Origin: Halovivax ruber XH-70
Lineage (GTDB): Archaea > Halobacteriota > Halobacteria > Halobacteriales > Natrialbaceae
Length of the DNA stretch: 64,000 nucleotides
Assembly (NCBI RefSeq): GCF_000328525.1
Contig: NC_019964.1
Location: 1,984,001 to 2,048,000, forward strand
Direction: 5' to 3'
Made by a program: the position numbers and the translations under genes. This document shows, piece after piece, positions 44,613-54,305 of this stretch (the first letter of the stretch is position 1; every line of letters starts with the position of its first letter). The notes under the pieces were generated by a model, which saw only the letters and a list, made by a program, of their open reading frames with translations, had not been told where the DNA came from and made no database searches.

Positions 44613-44843
44613 CTAACACCGCTCGCCCCAGTCACGCCAATCCAGGTCGTCGTGGAGCGTCACCTCGATCTCCATGCTGCAATCGGGACAGTAGAATACC
44701 ACCGAACGGCGACCGGGATCGAACACGCGCCACTCGTCGTGGCGCTCACAGCCGACGCGCATCCCGCGTTCGGGGTCGGCGAGCGGCTCGACGCGATACG
44801 GGCCGACGTGGGCGGTCGCATCGGGATCGTGGTCTCGGGACAC
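44613..44843 (-). CDS. Small zinc-ribbon-like haloarchaeal protein
   Basis: The product is 76 residues from GTG 44843 (SRDHDPDATAHVGPYRVEPL). Cys and His pairs suggest a zinc site: VGCERHDEWR (near residue 35), YCPDCSMEIE (near 54) and the terminal ERC. AATTAGG on the minus strand lies about 32 nt upstream of the GTG, giving a leaderless promoter. A far longer antisense frame runs on through rqcH but is an artefact. Function unknown; conserved zinc-binding small proteins of this kind are common in haloarchaea. Confidence 0.7.
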   Translation of the reverse strand: MSRDHDPDATAHVGPYRVEPLADPERGMRVGCERHDEWRVFDPGRRSVVFYCPDCSMEIEVTLHDDLDWRDWGERC

Positions 44844-44981
44844 TGTCACGGACACCCGGAGGCGCTGCACCGACCTAATTCCCCGGCCGGAATAGTCGGC
44901 CCGGTCCCGGATCCATCCACGGACGACCTGGGTGCGAGTCGGAGCGACACCCCTTTTTGGGGCGGAGCGACAGTGGACAGT

Positions 44982-47195
44982 ATGGATCCGAAGCGGGAAC
45001 TCTCGAGCGTCGACCTCGCCGCCGTCGTTGGCGAACTCTCCGACCTGGAGGGGGCGAAGGTCGACAAGGCCTACCTCTACGGCGACGACCTCGTGCGCCT
45101 CAAGATGCGGGACTTCGATCGCGGACGGGTCGAACTCTTCATCGAGGTTGGCGAGACGAAGCGCGTCCACACGGTCGCCCAGGAGCGCGTGCCGGACGCG
45201 CCGGGCCGACCGCCACACTTCGCAAAGATGCTCCGGAACCGGCTCTCGGGGGCCGACTTCGCCGGCGTCTCGCAGTACGAGTTCGATCGCATCCTCGAGT
45301 TCGTCTTCGAGCGAGAGGACGCCAACACGCGGGTCATCGTCGAACTGTTCGGCGAGGGCAACGTGGCCGTCACCGACGGCGAGTACGAAGTCGTGGACTC
45401 GCTCGAGACGATCCGACTGAAATCGCGAACCGTCGCCCCCGGCGCTCGCTACGAGTTCCCCGAGTCGCGGGTGAATCCGCTGACCGTCTCCCGCGAAGCC
45501 TTCGACCGGCAGATGGACGACTCCGATACGGACGTCGTCCGAACGCTCGCGACACAGCTCAACTTCGGCGGCCTCTACGCCGAAGAGCTCTGTACGCGCG
45601 CCGGTGTCGAAAAGACGATCGACATCGCCGACGCCGGCGAGTCCGAGTACGACCGGCTCTACGGTGCCATCGAACGGCTGGCGATCGACGTCAGGAACGG
45701 CGCCTTCGACCCGCGTCTCTATCTGGAACGCGATGACGAGGACGAAACCGAAGACGACAGCGGGGCCGACGACGAGGGTGGCGCAACAGCAGACACTGAC
45801 GACGAAGACGAGACCGAGGCCCCCGGCACACCTGTCGACGTGACGCCGTTCCCGCTCGAAGAACACCAGCAGGCGGGTCTCGAACCCGAAGCGTTCGACT
45901 CCTTCACCGAGGCACTCGACGAGTACTTCTACCAACTTGAGCTCGCCGAGGAGGAGCCTGCAGATTCGGCCAGCCAGCGCCCGGACTTCGAAGCCGAGAT
46001 CGCGAAACAACAGCGCATCATCGAACAACAAGAGGGTGCGATCGAGGAGTTCGAGCGCGAGGCCGAGGCCGAACGCGAGCGCGCCGAGTTGCTCTACGCG
46101 AACTACGGCTTCGTCGACGAGATTCTGACGACGGTCCGGGATGCCAGAACCGAGGGTACCCCCTGGGACGAGATCGAGGAGCGATTCGCCGCCGGTGCCG
46201 AGCAGGGGATCGACGCGGCCGAGGCGGTCGTGGACGTCGACGGCGCGAACGGCCGCGTGACGATCGAGTTGGACGACGAGCGGATCCCGCTCGACGCCGA
46301 CGACGGCGTCGAGAAGAACGCCGACCGCCTCTACACCGAGGCGAAACGCATCGCCGAAAAGAAGGAAGGCGCTCAGCAGGCGATCGAGAACACCCGCGAA
46401 GAACTCGCCGACGTCCGCGAACGCAAGGCCGCCTGGGAGGCCGACGACGAGGGTGGCGACGATATCGGGGGCGACGACTCGGACGAGGACGAACCGGACA
46501 TCGATTGGTTGGCTCGCTCCTCCATCCCGATCCGCGAGAACGAACCCTGGTTCGACCGCTTCCGGTGGGTCCAGACCAGCGACGGCTTCCTCGTCATCGG
46601 CGGCCGTAACGCCGACCAGAACGAAGAACTCGTGAGCAAGTATCTGGAGCCCGGCGATCGCGTCTTCCACACGCAGGCCCACGGCGGGCCGGTGACGGTC
46701 CTGAAGGCCACGGATCCGAGCGAGTCGTCGCGTCCCGACATGGAGTTCCCGGAGACGAGCATCGAACAGGCGGCCCAGTTCGCCGTCTCCTACGCCTCGG
46801 TCTGGAAGGACGGTCGCTACGCCGGCGACGTCTACTCCGTCGACGCCGATCAGGTGACCAAGACGCCAGAGAGCGGCGAATATCTGGAGAAGGGCGGCTT
46901 CGCGATTCGCGGCGACCGGACCTACCATCGGGATACACCGGTCGGCGTCGCGGTCGGCATCCAGTGTGAGCCCTGGACCCGCGTCATCGGTGGGCCCCCG
47001 GCCGCGATCGCAGACCGGGCGGTGACGACGATCGCCGTCGAACCGGGCCAATTCGCCCAGGGTGACGTGGCAAAGCGGATCTACCGCGAATTGCGCGAGC
47101 GCTTTTCGGACGAATCGTTCGTCCGCAAGATCGCCAGTCCGGACCAGCTCCAGCACTTCTTGCCGCCGGGCGGGAGTCGTATCGCAGAGGAGTGA
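44982..47195 (+). CDS. rqcH: Ribosome quality-control protein RqcH (NEMF/Rqc2)
   Basis: Binds split 50S subunits with blocked nascent chain and recruits alanyl-tRNA to add a C-terminal Ala tail that marks the chain for degradation. The 737 residues start MDPKRELSSVDLAAVVGEL and include the NFACT-N domain (about 1-220), HhH (about 230), an acidic linker (about 250-290), coiled coils (about 315-360 and 440-480), and the NFACT-R domain (about 500-600; WFDRFRWVQTSDGFLVIGGR). CTTTTTGG about 27 nt upstream resembles a TATA element. Pelota follows immediately, so two rescue factors are adjacent. Confidence 0.95.
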   Translation: MDPKRELSSVDLAAVVGELSDLEGAKVDKAYLYGDDLVRLKMRDFDRGRVELFIEVGETKRVHTVAQERVPDAPGRPPHFAKMLRNRLSGADFAGVSQYEFDRILEFVFEREDANTRVIVELFGEGNVAVTDGEYEVVDSLETIRLKSRTVAPGARYEFPESRVNPLTVSREAFDRQMDDSDTDVVRTLATQLNFGGLYAEELCTRAGVEKTIDIADAGESEYDRLYGAIERLAIDVRNGAFDPRLYLERDDEDETEDDSGADDEGGATADTDDEDETEAPGTPVDVTPFPLEEHQQAGLEPEAFDSFTEALDEYFYQLELAEEEPADSASQRPDFEAEIAKQQRIIEQQEGAIEEFEREAEAERERAELLYANYGFVDEILTTVRDARTEGTPWDEIEERFAAGAEQGIDAAEAVVDVDGANGRVTIELDDERIPLDADDGVEKNADRLYTEAKRIAEKKEGAQQAIENTREELADVRERKAAWEADDEGGDDIGGDDSDEDEPDIDWLARSSIPIRENEPWFDRFRWVQTSDGFLVIGGRNADQNEELVSKYLEPGDRVFHTQAHGGPVTVLKATDPSESSRPDMEFPETSIEQAAQFAVSYASVWKDGRYAGDVYSVDADQVTKTPESGEYLEKGGFAIRGDRTYHRDTPVGVAVGIQCEPWTRVIGGPPAAIADRAVTTIAVEPGQFAQGDVAKRIYRELRERFSDESFVRKIASPDQLQHFLPPGGSRIAEE

Positions 47196-47264
47196 TACCG
47201 GTCCGGACGAACGACGTGTTCTCACATCGGTGGCCACTTAGCCCTCCCCGGCGAACGCCCGCGC

Positions 47265-48332
47265 ATGCAGGTCAGAGACCGGGAGCGACTCGATGGCGGT
47301 CGGGAGCGACTGACCGTCGTCCCGGAGAACGTCGACGACCTCTGGCACCTCCAGTACGTTCTCGAACCCGGCGACCGCGTCGCCGGCGACACGACCCGGC
47401 GGATCCAGCGCAACGACGACAAGATGCGCGATACGGGCGGCGAACGCGAGCCAATGTGGGTCGCGCTGGCGGTCGAGGACATCGAGTTCCACCGCTTCGC
47501 GAACCGGCTCCGCGTCGGCGGCGAGATCGTCGCCTGCTCCCGCGAGGATCAACTGGGCTTTCAGCACACACTGAACGTCGAAGAGCGCGACGAGCTCTCG
47601 ATCGAGAAGTACTGGAAACCCGATCAGGAACGGCGCCTCGAGGAGGCCGAGGAAGCGACCGAGAATCCCGACGTCGCCATCGCGACGGTCGAGGAGGGAC
47701 GAGCCCACGTCCACAGCGTCGCCCAGTACGGCACCGAGGAACGCGCGACGATCACCGGTTCGACAGGGAAGAACGAAGACGCGCAGGATCGCACCGCGCT
47801 CTTTTCGGAGTTGACAGACATCCTCCGCCGGCTCGACGTGGACGCGATCATCCTCGCCGGGCCCGGCTTCACCAAGCAAGACGCCTACAAGTACGTCGAG
47901 AACGAGGCGCCCGAGGTCGCCGAACAGATCACGATGGTCGACACGGCGAGCGTGGGTGACCGTGGTGTTCACGAGGTACTCAAACGCGGCGCCGTCGCAG
48001 ACGTCCAGCAGGAGACCCGGATCGAGACCGAGGCCGAGGCGATCGACGAACTGACTCGCCGGATCGCCGAGGGGGCGAAGGCCGCCTACGGACCCGACGA
48101 AGTCGAGAAAGCAGCCGAATTCGGCGCGATCGAGCGGCTCCTGGTTCTCGACGACCGCCTCCGGAAGGAACGCGGTCCCGACGGCGAGTGGGCCGTCGAC
48201 ATCGACGACCTCGTCCGGACGGCCGAGCAGAAAGGTGGCGAGGTGACCGTGTTCTCGAGCGAGTTCCCGCCGGGCCAACAACTCTCGAATCTCGGTGGAA
48301 TTGCCGCACTGTTGCGGTATCGGGTCCAGTAA
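47265..48332 (+). CDS. pelA: mRNA surveillance protein Pelota (aPelota/Dom34)
   Basis: Release-factor-like protein that, with aEF1A and ABCE1, splits ribosomes stalled on broken or stopless mRNA. The 355 residues have the Sm-like N-terminal domain (about 1-130; [20 protein letters not shown]), central domain (about 135-260; [19 protein letters not shown]) and C-terminal eRF1-like domain ([20 protein letters not shown]). It has no GGQ motif, as expected. The start ATG lies 70 nt after the rqcH stop with CACTTAGCC as a possible promoter. Confidence 0.95.
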   Translation: MQVRDRERLDGGRERLTVVPENVDDLWHLQYVLEPGDRVAGDTTRRIQRNDDKMRDTGGEREPMWVALAVEDIEFHRFANRLRVGGEIVACSREDQLGFQHTLNVEERDELSIEKYWKPDQERRLEEAEEATENPDVAIATVEEGRAHVHSVAQYGTEERATITGSTGKNEDAQDRTALFSELTDILRRLDVDAIILAGPGFTKQDAYKYVENEAPEVAEQITMVDTASVGDRGVHEVLKRGAVADVQQETRIETEAEAIDELTRRIAEGAKAAYGPDEVEKAAEFGAIERLLVLDDRLRKERGPDGEWAVDIDDLVRTAEQKGGEVTVFSSEFPPGQQLSNLGGIAALLRYRVQ

Positions 48333-48728
48333 CGTACCAGAGACCCGATCCATCGAAAGCAGTTTCACCCGACATTTCACCGACTATTTCCGGTCGATAG
48401 CCAGCAGTCGACCGAGTGTCCGTCGTCGGTAGACATCGGGACGGAACGACCCGAATCCAGTTTCCGATGGTTATTGCGTTCGCCATCGTAATGTGCCAAA
48501 TAGAAGACACGGACAGTTGTCCTGATTTATCGAACGATATTTACCATCCGGTAGCGGGGCTGAAACGGTCGGAAACAGTGGTTCGGATCGGTCGGATGTC
48601 GTTGAATCCACCGTTACCGAGTGATAACAATTCACTCATTTCGGGCCGCGCACTTCCACGTCGGATTGCCGTGCTGTCAGCCGACCATAACAATGTGGGG
48701 ATTCGTCCAGTATCGCTCCGGGTTTCGC
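48333..48728. other. Upstream region of the giant surface protein gene
   Basis: Roughly 400 nt without a gene I can support. It is more AT-rich than the flanks. A short upstream extension of the surface protein frame to 48621 lacks a signal peptide at its start and is probably not translated. GATATTTACC near 48536-48545 is a candidate promoter element, far from the start, so the transcript may have a long leader. Confidence 0.45.
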
Positions 48729-51700
48729 ATGACAGATTCATCTGATAAGGGGCCGGATAGCTTATGGGCAGGTCGGAGCACTCGATGGCTAACGGTACTG
48801 ATAACGGTACTTGCAGTCATCGGGATGTCACTCGGGCCGGTGGCTGCGGCGCCGCTCTTCGTGAGTGAACCGACTCCCCAGGTATCGAATCCGACTGATC
48901 ACGCGCCAGGGACCGGACAGACACAGCTGGACGAGCAGGCGGCAACCGGTATCCACGGTGACGTCCAGCTCGCCGACGCGCAGACGACGGTCCACGGTGA
49001 GGCGAGCAACGACACGCTGGGTGAGACGGTCGTCGGCATCGGTGACGTCACGGACGACGGAACCGATGACGTCGCCATCGGCGCACCCGGAGCGGCAGAC
49101 GGTGCGGGCGCCGTCTATCACTTCTTCGGGCCGGTCGCCGAAGGCGACCTCGACGCGTCCGACTCCGATCTGACGCTCACTGGCGAGTCGTCCGGCGACT
49201 GGGCCGGCGCCGACGTCGCCGCCGCCGATCTCACCGGGGACGGGCTTCGGGACCTGATCGTCGGCGCACCGATGGCCGAAAACGGCTCCGGAGCGGTCTA
49301 CGTCTTCTACGGCACCGATCTGCAAGCTGCCGTCGGAGAGGGGGCCAGCGAGCTCAGTCTCGCGGACGCGTCGGTCACGATGACCGGTGCCAGCGACGGA
49401 GATCAGTTCGGCATGGCCATCGCGGCGCACGGACACGAGCACGCGGATACCAACGAGTCGCTACTCGCCGTCGGCGCACCGGGTGCCGACGCCGAGGCGG
49501 GCGCCGTCTACACGTTCAGTGACGTCGGCGCGGACGGCTCCACTGCAACGGTGGACGCCGTCGTGACCGGGCCCGCCGAAGGGGATCACGCTGGCTGGTC
49601 ACTCGCCGCGGTGGGCAACTACACCGAGGATGGAGGCGTGGCACTGGCCGTCGGTGCACCGAATCACGACGACACCGGTGCCGTCGGGATCCTCACGGAC
49701 GTCAGTGAGGATCAGTCCCTCGGCGACGCCCAGGTGTTGCTCCTCGGAGAGGGCGACGGCGACAGAGCCGGCTGGGCGGTCGACGAGGCGGGCGACGTCG
49801 ACAATGACGGACTGACCGACCTCGCCATCGGCGCACCGGAGAACGACGAGTCGGGCGATAACGCCGGTGCGGCCTACGTCGTTCTCGCAGGGTCACAGCA
49901 CGAGGGAACGACGAGCCTGGCCGACGCGGACGCGATCGTTCGTGGCGAAGAAGCGGGGGACACCGCCGGCTACAGTGTCTCCGCCGCGGGCTCGGGTGAC
50001 GTGACGTGTGACGAATACGACGACATGCTCGTCGGCGCACCAGGTCACGACGCCAGCGGGCAACAGGACGCGGGCGCGGCGTACATCGTCGCCGGCGGCG
50101 ACACGCTGCAGGGCGATACCAGCCTCTCGACGGCGCAGGCAAAACTCCACGGCGAGAACGCGGGCGACCTGGCCGGCTTCGCCGTCGCCGACGCGATGGA
50201 CGTGACCGACAACGGCGACGAAGACGTCCTCGTGGGCGCACCGGGCGCAGACGAGAAGGCCGGCGCGGCGTACCTCGTCGAGGGCGAGTGCGCGCCCGAG
50301 GAGGTCGAGGAGGAACCCGTTTCTGAACCGCCAGCCGATGAGGAAGAGCCTGTCGACGAGAACGTCTCCGAACCGGTGGAAGAGGAGGAACCGGCGGAGA
50401 ACGAGACCGAAGCGGGCGTTCCCTCGACCGAAGAACCGACTGACGAGGAGAACGTTTCCGAACCGAAAGAGGAGGAACCGGTTGAGGAAGAAGAACCTGA
50501 CGACAAGGAACCGAAAGAAGCGGAAGAGCCTGCCGAGGAGAACGTTACCGAGCCTGAAGAGGAACCGGTTGAGGAAGAAGAACCCGACGACAAGGAACCG
50601 AAAGAAGCGGAAGAGCCTGCCGAGGAGAACGTTACCGAGCCTGAAGAGGAACCGGTTGAGGAAGAACCTGATGACGAGAAGCCGGATGACGATGAAAAGC
50701 CTGACGATGAGCCGGAGGCAGACCTCGAATCACTCACACTGAACCTCGTGTGTGCGGAGGATGGCACCGTCACCGCGACGTTCACCAACCCGAACGACGA
50801 GGCCGTCACGGTGAGCGCTGAGCTCAACGGCAGTTCGTTCGACACTATCGAGGTCGGTGCTAGTGAGAAACTCACGCTGGACGGACTCCCCGACGGCGAC
50901 TGGTCGTTCTCAGCCGAAACCGAAGGCGGCGAGACGGTCCAGATCAACGGCAAGAACGTCTTCAGCGCGTCGATCGACTGCGAGGAGCCCAAAGAACCGC
51001 CGGCTGACGACCTAGAGTCGCTCACGCTAGAACTCCAGTGCGACGACGACGGTAACGTCACCGCGACGTTCACCAACCCGAACGACGAGAACGTGACGGT
51101 GAGCGCTGAGTTCGAAGGCAGCACCTTCGCCACCCTCGAGGTCGGTGCCGACGACACGCTCACGGTCGAGGACCTTCCCGACGGAGCGTGGGCGTTCTCC
51201 GCGATGACGGAGCAGGGCGACCGCGTCCTGATCAACGGCGAGGAACGCTTCTCCGCGACGATCGATTGCGGTGAACCGCCCGTCGACGAACTCGAGTCAC
51301 TTACGCTAACCCTCGAGTGTCAAGACGATGGGAACGTTACCGCGACGTTTACCAACCCCAACGACGAGAACGTCACGGTGAGCGCGGAACTCGACGGTAG
51401 TTCCTACACCTCGTTCCAAGTTGGCGCCGGCGACACGCTCACGCTCGACGGATTGCCAGACGGTGACTGGTCGTTCTCAGCAGAGACCGAAGACGGCACA
51501 GTCGTTCAGGTCAACGACGAGGACACCTACAGCGAGACAATCGACTGTGGAGAGGAACCACCGGCCGACGAGTTCGACCCAGTCGGCCAATTCCCCTCCT
51601 GTACGGAGTTCTACGTCACCGACTTCGACAACGCGACGTCGGTGACCCTGGAGTTCCAGGATGGGACGAACCAGACCTTCGACGTCACGCAGCAGATGCT

Positions 51701-52892
51701 CGAGGAAGGGCAGTGGACATTCCCGAACGAAGGAAGCGAGAACTTCGGGAAAACCATCGTGAGCGCCACGATAGAGCGGGATGGAGAGACGGTCACGTTC
51801 GATCAGACCAACGACTGTGAGGAACCGGTCGACGAATTCGAACCAACTGCCGAATTCCTCAACTGCGAGCAGTTCCGTGTCACCAGCTTCGACAATGCGA
51901 CGGCAGTGACGCTGAGTTTCCAGGACGGGACGGACGCCACCTACGAGGTCACCGAACAGATGCTCGAGGAAGACGATTGGGTCTTCCCGATGGTGGGCGA
52001 CGAGAACGAAGGCAAGACGATCGTCAGCGCGACGATCGAACGCAACGGCGAGTCGGTTAGCTTCGACCAAACGAACGACTGCGAGGAGCCCGTCGACGAA
52101 TTCGAACCCGTCGGTGAGTACCTCTCCTGCACAGAATTCTACGTCACCGACTTCGACAACGCGACGTCGGTGACCCTGGAGTTCCAGGACGATACGAGCG
52201 AGACGTTCGATGTCACGCAGAACATGCTCGACGAAGGTCAGTGGACCTTCCTCGGAACGGGCGATAACGAGGGAAAAACCATCGTCAGTGCGACAATCGA
52301 ACGCGATGGCGAGTCAGAAACGTTCGAGCAGACCAACAACTGTGAGGAACCTGATGAAGAATTCGAAATTCTGTTCATTGGGTGTGGGAACTATGAAGTT
52401 ACAGGACCCGACGACCAGTTCCCGATGGATGTGACGCTCCTGATCTACCAGCAGGGTAGCAACGAGGTTACTGAGGTCCAGAGAACGATTGATGAAGGAC
52501 CGGGAATGGGTAGTCCGGGCGGCCAGTTAGTCGGGATGGAAACGCCATTTGGGACGTTCACCAATCCAAACTTCGACTTCGACGAGGAGAATTGTGGCGA
52601 CTCATCAGGACGAGTAGAAGGAGTACCCGGTGACCCACGCGATCAACTCGACGGAATGGGAGAAGCTGGATCCACGCAAGAGGATTCAAGAAACAATACC
52701 TCTGGCTCGGACGACGAATCAGCGAACGAAAACACAGAAGCAGACTCTGTACAGGATACCCCAGAACAGGAAACGACCGAGGGGAACAATTCCAGTAGCA
52801 ACGCGAGTGGAAACGAGGCTGGTGAAGCAACGAGTAGCGAAGTGACGAACGACGGGGAAACCGACGGAGGAGAGAACGAAAGCGACGAGTAG
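48729..52892 (+). CDS. Giant secreted FG-GAP surface protein with acidic and tandem beta repeats
   Basis: The 1387-residue product from ATG 48729 begins with a signal peptide (hydrophobic core LTVLITVLAVIGMSLG, about residues 20-38). Residues about 75-515 are seven or so FG-GAP/integrin-type repeats (DVTDDGTDDVAIGAPGA pattern), probably a beta-propeller. Residues about 521-664 are a Glu/Pro-rich linker containing 29-residue tandem repeats. Then come three copies of a roughly 92-residue domain (LESLTLNLVC..., starts near 665, 762 and 854) and three and a fraction copies of another about 88-residue domain (starts near 948, 1036, 1124, 1210). No PGF-CTERM or membrane anchor is visible, so it is free or bound non-covalently. 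Likely adhesion or cell-surface role. Confidence 0.85.
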   Translation: MTDSSDKGPDSLWAGRSTRWLTVLITVLAVIGMSLGPVAAAPLFVSEPTPQVSNPTDHAPGTGQTQLDEQAATGIHGDVQLADAQTTVHGEASNDTLGETVVGIGDVTDDGTDDVAIGAPGAADGAGAVYHFFGPVAEGDLDASDSDLTLTGESSGDWAGADVAAADLTGDGLRDLIVGAPMAENGSGAVYVFYGTDLQAAVGEGASELSLADASVTMTGASDGDQFGMAIAAHGHEHADTNESLLAVGAPGADAEAGAVYTFSDVGADGSTATVDAVVTGPAEGDHAGWSLAAVGNYTEDGGVALAVGAPNHDDTGAVGILTDVSEDQSLGDAQVLLLGEGDGDRAGWAVDEAGDVDNDGLTDLAIGAPENDESGDNAGAAYVVLAGSQHEGTTSLADADAIVRGEEAGDTAGYSVSAAGSGDVTCDEYDDMLVGAPGHDASGQQDAGAAYIVAGGDTLQGDTSLSTAQAKLHGENAGDLAGFAVADAMDVTDNGDEDVLVGAPGADEKAGAAYLVEGECAPEEVEEEPVSEPPADEEEPVDENVSEPVEEEEPAENETEAGVPSTEEPTDEENVSEPKEEEPVEEEEPDDKEPKEAEEPAEENVTEPEEEPVEEEEPDDKEPKEAEEPAEENVTEPEEEPVEEEPDDEKPDDDEKPDDEPEADLESLTLNLVCAEDGTVTATFTNPNDEAVTVSAELNGSSFDTIEVGASEKLTLDGLPDGDWSFSAETEGGETVQINGKNVFSASIDCEEPKEPPADDLESLTLELQCDDDGNVTATFTNPNDENVTVSAEFEGSTFATLEVGADDTLTVEDLPDGAWAFSAMTEQGDRVLINGEERFSATIDCGEPPVDELESLTLTLECQDDGNVTATFTNPNDENVTVSAELDGSSYTSFQVGAGDTLTLDGLPDGDWSFSAETEDGTVVQVNDEDTYSETIDCGEEPPADEFDPVGQFPSCTEFYVTDFDNATSVTLEFQDGTNQTFDVTQQMLEEGQWTFPNEGSENFGKTIVSATIERDGETVTFDQTNDCEEPVDEFEPTAEFLNCEQFRVTSFDNATAVTLSFQDGTDATYEVTEQMLEEDDWVFPMVGDENEGKTIVSATIERNGESVSFDQTNDCEEPVDEFEPVGEYLSCTEFYVTDFDNATSVTLEFQDDTSETFDVTQNMLDEGQWTFLGTGDNEGKTIVSATIERDGESETFEQTNNCEEPDEEFEILFIGCGNYEVTGPDDQFPMDVTLLIYQQGSNEVTEVQRTIDEGPGMGSPGGQLVGMETPFGTFTNPNFDFDEENCGDSSGRVEGVPGDPRDQLDGMGEAGSTQEDSRNNTSGSDDESANENTEADSVQDTPEQETTEGNNSSSNASGNEAGEATSSEVTNDGETDGGENESDE
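50481..50741 (+). repeat. 87-bp tandem repeat in the surface protein gene
   Basis: A unit starting GTTGAGGAAGAAGAACC at 50481 recurs at 50568 and, shortened, at 50655, giving an 87-bp period (29 codons). The first two copies differ at only about one synonymous base, so duplication was recent. It encodes the Glu/Pro-rich linker between the propeller and the C-terminal domains and makes the linker length prone to change by slippage or recombination. Confidence 0.85.
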
Positions 52893-53025
52893 AATCACGA
52901 AATCGGCTCGAGCCCGGAGGATTGGCAACCAGAATCCGAACGCCCGCTTTTTGAGAGCGATGAACGGATAGCGGTTCGTGAGAAGTGGGACGATCAGGCG
53001 GACAGCGCAGAATACCTCCCGCGAG

Positions 53026-53763
53026 TCACTCGATCGACACCATCGCCAGGTCCTCCGCAAACCGCACGTCGCCGTCGAAGTGTTCGGCGATCGAGCGGCG
53101 CATCTCCTCGTGGCGGCCCTCCGTGTGCGGATACAGATGTGTGAGGTAGAGTCGGCCGATCTCGACGCCCGAGAGAGCCTTCCCAAGTGATTCCGGCGTC
53201 GGATGGTTCGACACGTCGACATCGTCTGGGAACGAACAATCGTGAGCCAGGATCGCACAGCCGTCAGCGAAGTTCGCGAGACCTGCGAAGGCCTCACTGT
53301 CGCCGGCGAAGGTGAACCGGTCGTCGAAGCGGTAGGCCAGACAGGGCACCGAGTGACGCGTCTCGTAGGAGGTGACGTCGAAGCCGGCGACGGCGAACTC
53401 GTCGTCCGGGACCACTTCGCGGATCTGGAGCTCGAGGCGTCCGTCCAGGTACTCGAACACGGAGAGGAGGTCGTCCACCAGCGCCTTCGTTCCCTGCGGG
53501 CCGACGATCTCCAGGTGCTCCTCGCCCGCGAGCCAGCGGGCCTTCATCAACGGGAGGAGGTCGGCGACGTGATCCAGATGGTGATGGGTCAGGAGGACCG
53601 TCGAGACGGCCTCGTAGCCCACGCCCGACTGTTCCAGCCGCTGTAGCACGCCGGCTCCACAGTCGATCAGGACGGTCCGGTCGTCCTCCTGAACGAGGAT
53701 CCCCGTCTGATACCGGTCGCCCGTGGGCATGGCGGCACCGGTTCCGAGGAAGGTCACCTGCAT
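53026..53763 (-). CDS. MBL-fold ribonuclease Z-like hydrolase
   Basis: The 245-residue protein has the RNase Z/arylsulfatase-like metallo-beta-lactamase fold: FLGTGAAMPTGDR (N-terminal), metal motif LLTHHHLDHVADLLPL (HxHxDH, about residues 59-64), GDSEAFAGL, CSFPDD with an upstream AHDC, and LTHLYPH. It is about two-thirds the length of bona fide tRNA 3' endonuclease and lacks the flexible arm, so it may process other substrates. It is transcribed alone from ATG 53763. Confidence 0.88.
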   Translation of the reverse strand: MQVTFLGTGAAMPTGDRYQTGILVQEDDRTVLIDCGAGVLQRLEQSGVGYEAVSTVLLTHHHLDHVADLLPLMKARWLAGEEHLEIVGPQGTKALVDDLLSVFEYLDGRLELQIREVVPDDEFAVAGFDVTSYETRHSVPCLAYRFDDRFTFAGDSEAFAGLANFADGCAILAHDCSFPDDVDVSNHPTPESLGKALSGVEIGRLYLTHLYPHTEGRHEEMRRSIAEHFDGDVRFAEDLAMVSIE

Positions 53764-53974
53764 ACGCGCATGTGGGTGTGGACCGAGGAAAAACGTTGCG
53801 ACGGCGCGGGTTTCGATCGAGAAGAACTTGCATCAATCGGCAGACGTGAACGGCATCGATGGACGACATTCAGACACCGTCACTCGACACGCAGACCCAC
53901 GTCGGGTTCTCTCCGTGATATCGAGGGACCCAGCGGCTCGAGCCGGGCGACACGACGAGCAGCGCAGCGACCGG

Positions 53975-54301
53975 CTATTTCACGTCGACGTTGTCTAGCC
54001 CGTCGGTCTCCGGTTCGAGTTCCTCGGTCGGGTTCTGTGCGACGGCTGTCCCCAGGGCGCCGATACCGCCGTTTTCGCCCCCGATCCAGCTAATGCTCCC
54101 GTCGGGTTCGAGGAAGCCGAATCGGCCACCATCGTCGTCGATCACGAGGACGCCGGCGAAGAAGCCGTCTTCTCCCTCGGCGATCGTCGCCTCGTAGCCC
54201 TGATCCGCCAGTTGGTCACGATACCGCTCGAGCCTCGTCTCGAGGTCGGCTCGATCACTCATCGTCAGCGTCTCGAAGTACGTTCCAAGGTTCCCTGTCA
54301 T
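53975..54301 (-). CDS. Small acidic protein, last gene of the DUF2589 cassette
   Basis: The product is 108 residues from ATG 54301, which lies 4 nt after the stop of the HhH gene; an internal ATG at 54262 is possible. Residues about 14-36 form a charged helix (SDRADLETRLERYRDQLADQ). Then strands rich in Gly and Asp (GFFAGVLVIDDDGGRFGFLE, DGSISWIGGENGGIGALG) follow. No known domain. Its tight spacing puts it in the operon starting at 56627. Confidence 0.65.
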   Translation of the reverse strand: MTGNLGTYFETLTMSDRADLETRLERYRDQLADQGYEATIAEGEDGFFAGVLVIDDDGGRFGFLEPDGSISWIGGENGGIGALGTAVAQNPTEELEPETDGLDNVDVK

Positions 54302-54305
54302 CGGT

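Noticed and set aside
44949-44963. CCCCTTTTTGGGG as an intrinsic terminator upstream of rqcH
   Set aside because: It lies 20-33 nt before the rqcH ATG, where a TATA element is expected, and is not downstream of a plus-strand gene.
44613-47237. An 874-codon open frame on the minus strand antisense to rqcH
   Set aside because: It mirrors the strongly GC-biased RqcH coding strand and has no domain resemblance. Only its last 76 codons (44613-44843), which lie outside rqcH, look like a real small gene.
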